Assembly (NCBI GenBank): GCA_023435505.1
Contig: JAEYRR010000211.1
Span: 1 to 6,304 of the forward strand
Source: Bacillota bacterium
GTDB taxonomy: Bacteria; Bacillota; Clostridia; Lachnospirales; Lachnospiraceae
Reading direction: 5' to 3'
DNA length: 6,304 nt
Part shown: piece by piece, positions 1 to 3,891 of the stretch
Numbering within the stretch: the first letter of the stretch is position 1
Layout: each line of letters begins with the position of its first letter
Translations under genes and position numbers: made by a program
Notes under the pieces: generated by a model
The model's database searches: none
What the model was told of the DNA's origin: nothing
What the model saw: the letters and a program-made list of their open reading frames with translations, nothing else

Positions 1-1
1 T

Positions 2-61
2 ACCGATACCGGTGGCTTTGTAAAAAATGGAGAAACTTTGTTTAGTAGGTTATTTAAATAA
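2..61 (+). CDS. yabP: YabP-like sporulation protein, C-terminal fragment (5' end outside window)
   Basis: An open frame enters from the left edge and ends with TAA at 59-61, giving only 19 residues: TDTGGFVKNGETLFSRLFK. The ending with a small Gly-rich stretch followed by FSRLFK resembles the C-terminus of YabP, a small protein needed in sporulation that lies directly before yabQ in Firmicutes. The call rests mostly on this position, 20 bases upstream of yabQ, because the visible peptide is too short for a domain assignment. In Bacillus subtilis yabP and yabQ are transcribed in the mother cell under sigma-E (known from that organism, not visible here). Confidence 0.6.
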   Translation, partial: TDTGGFVKNGETLFSRLFK

Positions 62-81
62 ATAGGACAGGAAATGACAGT

Positions 82-573
82 ATGAGTAAAGTGTTGGGAT
101 TACAAAGCATTTTTTTCTTGATATCTGTACTATGGGGTGCAATCCTTCTGGTTATGTATGATATTCTGCGTATATTTCGCCGGATTAAGAAGCATAAATG
201 GTTTACTATTGCAGCAGAAGACTTCCTTTTCTGGTTGCTGGCTGCCTTTCTTATATTTCGGCTGATGTATGAGCAGAATGACGGAATCATAAGAGGATTT
301 TCTATCCTTGGAATGGGTATAGGAATGATCCTTTATAATCTTTCCATTAGCCGATATTTTGTTGAAGGAGTATCAAAGTTTTTTCTGTTTATAGGAAAGC
401 AAATACATAAATTTATTCACCTACTTTCTAAACCTTTTGGGTTTATAGGCCGATTTATAAAGCATAGGTTACTTGCTTTAAAAAGAGGAATGGGAAAAAG
501 CGGTAAAAGAATAGTAAAGCCATTGAAGAAAATTAAAAATCGTGATACACTAAAAGAACAAACAAGAGATTGA
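82..573 (+). CDS. yabQ: Spore cortex biosynthesis membrane protein YabQ
   Basis: The 163-residue protein has the YabQ layout: hydrophobic segments at about residues 8-29, 46-63 and 69-89, a further hydrophobic stretch at 93-105, then a strongly basic tail (about 117-163, many Lys/Arg). Family-like features are the D27-x2-R30 turn after the first segment, the EDFLFW stretch at 46-51 opening the second, and the GIIRG stretch at 68-72. YabQ is an integral membrane protein required for spore cortex formation in B. subtilis; its biochemical activity is unknown. The chosen ATG follows an AGGACAGGA purine stretch at 63-71. An earlier ATG at 74 gives only three codons before a stop and is out of frame. 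It sits 20 bases after the YabP-like tail and 21 bases before divIC, suggesting one operon. The length is near the usual size, though the basic tail varies within the family. Confidence 0.9.
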   Translation: MSKVLGLQSIFFLISVLWGAILLVMYDILRIFRRIKKHKWFTIAAEDFLFWLLAAFLIFRLMYEQNDGIIRGFSILGMGIGMILYNLSISRYFVEGVSKFFLFIGKQIHKFIHLLSKPFGFIGRFIKHRLLALKRGMGKSGKRIVKPLKKIKNRDTLKEQTRD

Positions 574-583
574 CTAGACATGC

Positions 584-589
584 GAGGTG
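584..589 (+). promoter_or_regulatory. Ribosome binding site that decides the divIC start
   Basis: GAGGTG ends 5 bases before the ATG at 595. The alternative in-frame ATG at 580 lies upstream of this motif and has no purine-rich Shine-Dalgarno sequence at a proper distance, so translation most likely begins at 595, five codons later than the longest reading frame. Confidence 0.65.
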
Positions 590-594
590 TAGAG

Positions 595-894
595 ATGAGA
601 AGAAGGATTCGAATTAAACGGAATAGGCGAGGTTTTTTAGGGGTTACTATCTTAGTAATAGTAATATGTGGAATATTCTACTATAGTACCCTTCATTTAA
701 ATGCCAAGATAAATGATCTTTCAGAACAACGGGCCTCTTATGAGAAGTCTAGGACAGAACTTCAAAAAGAACAAGAAGAATTAAAGAGTAAGAAAGAAGT
801 AACTTTGGAAGATGTAGAAAGGGAGGCAAGGAGTAAGCTGGGTATGGTTTACCCAAATGAGATTTTACTATCTCCTGAGGATGAGAATAAATAA
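595..894 (+). CDS. divIC: Cell-division septum protein DivIC/FtsB family
   Basis: With the ATG at 595 the product is 99 residues, shorter than B. subtilis DivIC (about 125). It has a short, very basic cytoplasmic N-terminus (RRRIRIKRNRR), one membrane segment at about 14-32, and a Glu/Lys-rich coiled coil at about 36-68. A conserved-looking C-terminal stretch at 72-92 (EDVEREARSKLG, then YPNEILL) matches the family's usual 'ARxxLgxvxpxEI' ending. DivIC/FtsB proteins form a complex with FtsL and DivIB/FtsQ that activates septal peptidoglycan synthesis; the coiled coil is the partner-binding part outside the membrane. It follows yabQ by 21 bases and may share its transcript, although a division gene also needs vegetative expression. 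No intrinsic terminator is visible between its stop and the tRNA promoter. Confidence 0.85.
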   Translation: MRRRIRIKRNRRGFLGVTILVIVICGIFYYSTLHLNAKINDLSEQRASYEKSRTELQKEQEELKSKKEVTLEDVEREARSKLGMVYPNEILLSPEDENK

Positions 895-911
895 AAAACA
901 TGATTTTATGG

Positions 912-940
912 TTGACAAGCTGCTTTAAACTAGATATAAT
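912..940 (+). promoter_or_regulatory. Consensus sigma-A promoter for the tRNA-Met gene
   Basis: TTGACA (912-917) and TATAAT (935-940) are both perfect hexamers, separated by exactly 17 bp. Transcription would start near 947, leaving a leader of about 8 bases before the mature tRNA 5' end at 955, to be removed by RNase P. Such a strong promoter fits a stable RNA gene and makes the tRNA independent of the yabQ-divIC transcript. Confidence 0.92.
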
Positions 941-954
941 AATTTTCGTTGTCT

Positions 955-1028
955 GGCGGAGTAGCTCAGTTGGCTAGAGCACACGGTTCATACCCGTGGT
1001 GTCATGGGTTCAAATCCCTTCTCCGCTA
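955..1028 (+). tRNA. tRNA-Met (CAU anticodon), elongator
   Basis: A full cloverleaf can be drawn. The 7-bp acceptor stem is GGCGGAG with CTCCGCT (one G-U at the end). The D arm is GCTC/GAGC, the anticodon stem is CACGG/CCGTG with loop TTCATAC (anticodon CAT at 989-991), and the T loop is TTCAAAT. The anticodon stem lacks the three consecutive G-C pairs of initiator tRNA, and the first acceptor pair is not the C-A mismatch of an initiator. The loop TTCATAC matches elongator tRNA-Met rather than tRNA-Ile2, whose loop is usually CTCATAA. Two oddities are visible: the T stem ATGGG/CCCTT has a T-T mismatch at its second pair, and the 3' CCA is not encoded (the discriminator A at 1028 is followed by CTTTT). 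A tRNA-Met also lies just upstream of spoIIE in B. subtilis, so the location is conserved. Confidence 0.95.
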
Positions 1029-1046
1029 CTTTTTTGAACTATATTG

Positions 1047-1072
1047 CCCTGCTAATTATAGCAGGGTTTTTT
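1047..1072 (+). terminator. Intrinsic terminator after tRNA-Met
   Basis: A 7-bp perfect stem CCCTGCT (1047-1053) with AGCAGGG (1060-1066), loop AATTAT, is followed directly by six T (1067-1072), with more T-rich sequence at 1079-1085. This is a textbook Rho-independent terminator, 18 bases after the tRNA. It probably also stops any read-through from yabQ-divIC, as none is seen before the tRNA, and insulates the spoIIE promoter. Confidence 0.93.
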
Positions 1073-1312
1073 GTTGTATTTTTTTCGACTGTACTTTTGA
1101 GCTTAACAGTCGCAACTCTTAAGTTATCAATTCGTGCTGTAACCCTATTCTAGAGTTCAAAGGGTTCATATGAATGTACCAATAGAGGTAAGAAAGCCTT
1201 TATATCCATTTAAAACCCTTATCCTCCTAAAATATGTGAGTTCCATAGATTCGCTATAGAACACGAGAGTGGACACATCTTGTCTAAAAGTTTATAGAAA
1301 TTTGAACTAGAG
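1073..1312. other. Intergenic stretch upstream of the spoIIE promoter, no convincing gene
   Basis: No ORF of usual coding size is present. What can be seen: (1) an inverted repeat CGACTGT (1086-1092) with ACAGTCG (1106-1112), 13-base loop; (2) AACCCT (1141-1146) that can pair with AGGGTT (1161-1166), while AAGGGTT (1160-1166) can alternatively pair with AACCCTT (1214-1220); (3) a 29-codon + strand ORF at 1170-1259 behind a weak AAAGGG; (4) on the minus strand an AGGAGG (1228-1223) and an ATG at 1209-1207 opening a 19-codon ORF that ends at 1150, with an over-long 13-base spacing; (5) Spo0A-box-like CTTGTCTAA at 1279-1287. None of these is strong alone. Confidence 0.5.
1279..1287 (+). promoter_or_regulatory. 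Possible upstream Spo0A box (degenerate)
   Basis: CTTGTCTAA matches seven of nine positions of the known Spo0A box TTTGTCRAA. It lies about 34 bp (centre to centre) upstream of the perfect box over the spoIIE -35. Spo0A-controlled promoters usually carry more than one box, which makes this weak match worth marking, but on sequence alone it could be chance in AT-rich DNA. Confidence 0.35.
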
Positions 1313-1321
1313 TTTGACAAA
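1313..1321 (-). promoter_or_regulatory. Spo0A box overlapping the spoIIE -35
   Basis: TTTGACAAA on the + strand reads TTTGTCAAA on the minus strand, a perfect match to the Spo0A consensus TTTGTCRAA. It covers the whole -35 hexamer TTGACA (1314-1319). In B. subtilis, Spo0A~P bound at the -35 of spoIIG and spoIIE activates sigma-A RNA polymerase; the same geometry is visible here. A second, inverted, 7/9 match TTTGTGTAA lies at 1329-1337 in the spacer. Confidence 0.75.
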
Positions 1322-1346
1322 CATTTCGTTTGTGTAAGACTATAAT
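1314..1346 (+). promoter_or_regulatory. spoIIE promoter: sigma-A hexamers with a 21-bp spacer, Spo0A-activated type
   Basis: TTGACA (1314-1319) and TATAAT (1341-1346) are perfect sigma-A hexamers but 21 bp apart, too far for normal unaided recognition. No better -35 exists at 17 bp upstream of the TATAAT (it reads CAAACA). An enlarged spacer of 21-22 bp is the known hallmark of B. subtilis spoIIE and spoIIG promoters, which need Spo0A~P. The start would be near 1353, giving a leader of about 34 bases before the spoIIE ATG at 1387. The spacer holds the inverted repeat ACAAAC (1317-1322) / GTTTGT (1328-1333). Confidence 0.8.
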
Positions 1347-1386
1347 ACGTCCTTAGCAGCAATACTTTGGTAAGGAGCGTAATGAT

Positions 1387-3684
1387 ATGAAGGCAATGAA
1401 TAAGAGGGCTATACTGGTTAATTTAATGGGAATCATTATGGCGAAGGCAGCACTTTTTACGATAAATCCGGTTGCAATTGCATACTTTGCAGCTGCTTAT
1501 ATGATAGATGCAGGAGGAAGAGCTCTAATTTTGGCTTCAACTTTAGTGGGACTTGCCCTGTGGTTACCAATCCAGCAAGCAATTCAATATGGAGTAGTTG
1601 TAGTATTATTTGTAGGAATCATTAAATGGGTAGAAAAGAGACAGAAGGTCATAGTGCCCTGGCTTGCAGGGCTTGTGGCTATGCTGGTAAATGGTTTGGT
1701 AGGAATCAGCATGGTAATGAAAAGAGGACCGGATGAAAACCTATTTATTATGATCGGCATAGAAGCCATTCTCGTATTCGTGCTATATATAGTATTTATG
1801 AAAGGCTTCCGCTATCTCCTTTTCTGTAAAAAAGGACAGATTCCTAATAATGAGGAATTAATCAGTGTTGTACTCTTACTATCTTTATTTGTTTATGCAG
1901 CCCCTGACTTTGGCCTACGGGAGTTTTCAGTGGAGGAGACCATTGCTTACCTTCTCATCCTAGTCCTTGGGTATAAGTATGGAGCTGGGGCAGGAGCCAT
2001 TACTGGTGCAGCCTGTGGCGCAGTTCTCTACCTGAATCACCCGATAGCAGGACTTATCGGCATCATGAGTATTCTTGGAATTGCAGCCGGAGTGTTTCGT
2101 AAGGTAGGTAAGATAGGAGACGGAGTTGCTTTCCTTGTTACGAATATTGTATTAGGTTATTTTTATGAAGAAAAACTATTAGAGGTTACCTCCATCCGGG
2201 CACTGGCTTCCGGGACAGCCGTGTTTATGCTGTTACCCAAGAGCCTGCTCTACACAGTGGAAACCTTACCCAGTCAGCTTCGGGAGGATGCACAGGCAAA
2301 AACTAAGATTCAGGATACTGCAAAGAGTAAGCTCAAGGAGTTTGCGGAATCCTTTAAGACATTATCCAAAACGTTTTATCAGATTTCGGAAACCAAGAGC
2401 GCCTTAAGTAAGGAAGATGTTAACTTTATTTTCGATGAGCTTTCCGATAAACTTTGCAAACGATGTGTCAACTGTCATAGCTGTTGGCAAACACATTTTT
2501 ACGATACATATAAGGCAGCGTTTTCTATTTTGACAGTAGCAGAGAAAAATGGAAAGATTGGAAAAGGTGATATTCCTCCTAGTTTCGCCAAACAATGTAT
2601 TAATTTAAGTGAGTTTATTTTTGAGACAAACCGTGGATTGGAGATGGCCAAATTGAATATGGCCTGGCACAACCGTATGGCCCAAAGCAGGGAAGCGATT
2701 GCAGGTCAGTTTATGGAAGTGGCCTCTATCATTGAAGATTTTTCTAAGGATTTGTATGAAAGTGTAGGTTTGGATCAGAAGAAGTATGACGATATTATTG
2801 CTTATATGAAACCCCATCATTTAGATGTTAAACATATATCTGTAGTAGAGAAGCGTAACCATAGACAGGAATTTTTCCTTACTCTTAGAACGAAGCATGG
2901 CCGGTGTATTACAACCAAGGAGGCGGCCACCGTCTTAGGGGAGGTACTCCATAGGCGGATGAAGCCTATGGAGGGAACTAAAAATATAGTATCGGAAGAC
3001 TATGATGTAATATGTTTTGTGGAGGACACTAATTTTAAAGTTCTAACAGGCGTTGCCAAAACACCTAAAACCAGTGAAACGGTGTCGGGAGACAATTTCT
3101 CCGTTCTTACACTCTCAGGTGGAGAGTTTATTATCACGTTATCAGATGGTATGGGTGCAGGAGAGCAGGCTTGTGTGGAGAGTCAATCAGTTATAGAACT
3201 AATGGAAAGGTTTATAGAGGCTGGATTTCGGGAAGAGTCTGCCATTAAGCTGATAAACTCTGTTTTGGTATTGAGAGCGGATCAGCAGATTTGCTCCACC
3301 ATTGACATGAGTGTCATAGACCTATATTCAGGTATGTGTGACTTTATTAAGATTGGTGCTGCTACAACCTTTATAAAGAGAAAAGATTGGGTAGAAGAGA
3401 TTACATCTACGACAATGCCGATAGGGGTATTAAACGACGTTGATATGGATGGAGTATCCAAAAAGCTGTATGATGGAGATTATATCATTATGCTCTCTGA
3501 CGGTGTTTTGGATTGTATCAAGGAGCCAGAAAAAGAAAAATATGTTTCTAAACTGATTTCTCAGATGAAAGTGTCAACTCCACAGGAGATCGCCGATCAG
3601 TTGCTTCAACAGGCGCTGGTACAGAATGATTATATTGCCATTGATGATATGATTGTTCTAGTGGCTGGAATTTGGAAAAAGTAG
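1387..3684 (+). CDS. spoIIE: Stage II sporulation protein E, serine phosphatase
   Basis: The 765-residue product (B. subtilis SpoIIE has 827) has three parts. Residues about 8-287 form a multi-pass membrane region with roughly nine to ten hydrophobic segments. Residues about 290-555 are a soluble central region, charged and helical, with a cysteine cluster C357, C360, C363, C366. Residues about 560-765 are a PPM/PP2C phosphatase domain with SGDNF (D569), SDGMGAG (D587), LSDGVLD (D705) and DDM (D753/D754), the expected metal-binding aspartates. SpoIIE acts at the polar septum with FtsZ and, in the forespore, dephosphorylates SpoIIAA so that sigma-F is released. AAGGAG (1372-1377) lies 9 bases before the ATG. 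An ATG at 1382 is closer but stops after two codons and overlaps the true start. The promoter upstream is of the Spo0A-activated type. The frame is intact with no missing key residue; the next gene is 207 bases away. Confidence 0.97.
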   Translation: MKAMNKRAILVNLMGIIMAKAALFTINPVAIAYFAAAYMIDAGGRALILASTLVGLALWLPIQQAIQYGVVVVLFVGIIKWVEKRQKVIVPWLAGLVAMLVNGLVGISMVMKRGPDENLFIMIGIEAILVFVLYIVFMKGFRYLLFCKKGQIPNNEELISVVLLLSLFVYAAPDFGLREFSVEETIAYLLILVLGYKYGAGAGAITGAACGAVLYLNHPIAGLIGIMSILGIAAGVFRKVGKIGDGVAFLVTNIVLGYFYEEKLLEVTSIRALASGTAVFMLLPKSLLYTVETLPSQLREDAQAKTKIQDTAKSKLKEFAESFKTLSKTFYQISETKSALSKEDVNFIFDELSDKLCKRCVNCHSCWQTHFYDTYKAAFSILTVAEKNGKIGKGDIPPSFAKQCINLSEFIFETNRGLEMAKLNMAWHNRMAQSREAIAGQFMEVASIIEDFSKDLYESVGLDQKKYDDIIAYMKPHHLDVKHISVVEKRNHRQEFFLTLRTKHGRCITTKEAATVLGEVLHRRMKPMEGTKNIVSEDYDVICFVEDTNFKVLTGVAKTPKTSETVSGDNFSVLTLSGGEFIITLSDGMGAGEQACVESQSVIELMERFIEAGFREESAIKLINSVLVLRADQQICSTIDMSVIDLYSGMCDFIKIGAATTFIKRKDWVEEITSTTMPIGVLNDVDMDGVSKKLYDGDYIIMLSDGVLDCIKEPEKEKYVSKLISQMKVSTPQEIADQLLQQALVQNDYIAIDDMIVLVAGIWKK

Positions 3685-3717
3685 TGGTAAATGAATAAAA
3701 CGAAGAGGGAGGAGTTA

Positions 3718-3741
3718 ATGGGATTAGGCTTGTATTCTTGA
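3718..3741 (+). CDS. Tiny ORF with a very strong ribosome binding site (possible leader peptide or gene remnant)
   Basis: GAGGGAGGAG (3705-3714), among the best Shine-Dalgarno sequences in the window, lies at ideal distance from the ATG at 3718, but the frame closes after seven codons (MGLGLYS) at TGA 3739-3741. An in-frame ATG at 3691 would extend it to 16 codons (MNKTKREELMGLGLYS), though without a good ribosome binding site of its own. It starts just after spoIIE and stops 12 bases before the large inverted repeat. It could be a leader peptide for tilS, the start of a gene lost by deletion or insertion, or chance. No function is claimed. Confidence 0.25.
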   Translation: MGLGLYS

Positions 3742-3752
3742 ATTGGTAGATG

Positions 3753-3849
3753 TAGAATAAGAGGTATCTGAGGTGTTAAAAAGTCCAGGTTTAGGACAAA
3801 GCAGAACGTACTGCTTATGTATAGGCATAGAGAGATACCTCTTATTTTG
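3753..3849. repeat. 97-base multi-branched palindromic element between spoIIE and tilS
   Basis: A perfect 14-bp inverted repeat, AATAAGAGGTATCT (3756-3769) with AGATACCTCTTATT (3833-3846), extends to 17 pairs (3753-3849) if two G-U wobbles are allowed. The 63-base interior is itself structured: GTCC/GGAC (3783-3786 with 3794-3797), AAGCAG/CTGCTT (3799-3804 with 3811-3816), and a weak TATG/CATA (3816-3819 with 3826-3829, sharing base 3816 with the previous stem). The folded form would be a long stem closing a junction with two or three short hairpins. It is not a normal terminator, because the loop is far too large and only four T follow. It may be a structured RNA in the spoIIE-tilS transcript or a small non-autonomous mobile repeat (MITE-like). 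A 7-base direct repeat TTGAATT at 3738-3744 and 3847-3853 flanks it imperfectly. Confidence 0.7.
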
Positions 3850-3891
3850 AATTTCTAAAAAGGAATAATGTAGAAGAAATATGGAGAAATT

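Noticed and set aside
54..290. Minus-strand ORF of 78 codons overlapping yabQ
   Set aside because: It is a shadow of the yabQ frame, with low-complexity composition and no family resemblance.
895..911. Terminator between divIC and the tRNA promoter
   Set aside because: Only an A/T pairing (ATAAAA with TTTTAT) can be drawn, with no GC stem and no T-run.
955..1028. Initiator tRNA or lysidine-modified tRNA-Ile2 as identity of the CAU tRNA
   Set aside because: The three G-C anticodon-stem pairs and acceptor mismatch of an initiator are missing, and the anticodon loop and stems resemble elongator tRNA-Met, not tRNA-Ile2.
1073..1386. Riboswitch or T-box leader upstream of spoIIE
   Set aside because: The best promoter is only about 34 bases before the start codon, so the transcript leader is too short, and no T-box or known riboswitch core was seen.
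1584..2820. Three minus-strand ORFs (61-71 codons) within spoIIE
   Set aside because: They lie fully inside the well-supported spoIIE frame and read as antisense of membrane and soluble parts.
3756..3848. The inverted repeat as a Rho-independent terminator of spoIIE
   Set aside because: The loop is 63 bases, the stem is AT-rich near its base, and only four T follow.
3772..3849. GTG-started 25-codon ORF inside the palindromic element, ending at TGA 3849-3851
   Set aside because: It has no Shine-Dalgarno sequence upstream at a useful distance, and its codons are fixed by the inverted-repeat arms.
3847..3876. Sigma-A promoter for tilS (TTGAAT, 18 bp, TAGAAG)
   Set aside because: Only 4/6 matches in each hexamer; such matches are common in AT-rich DNA.
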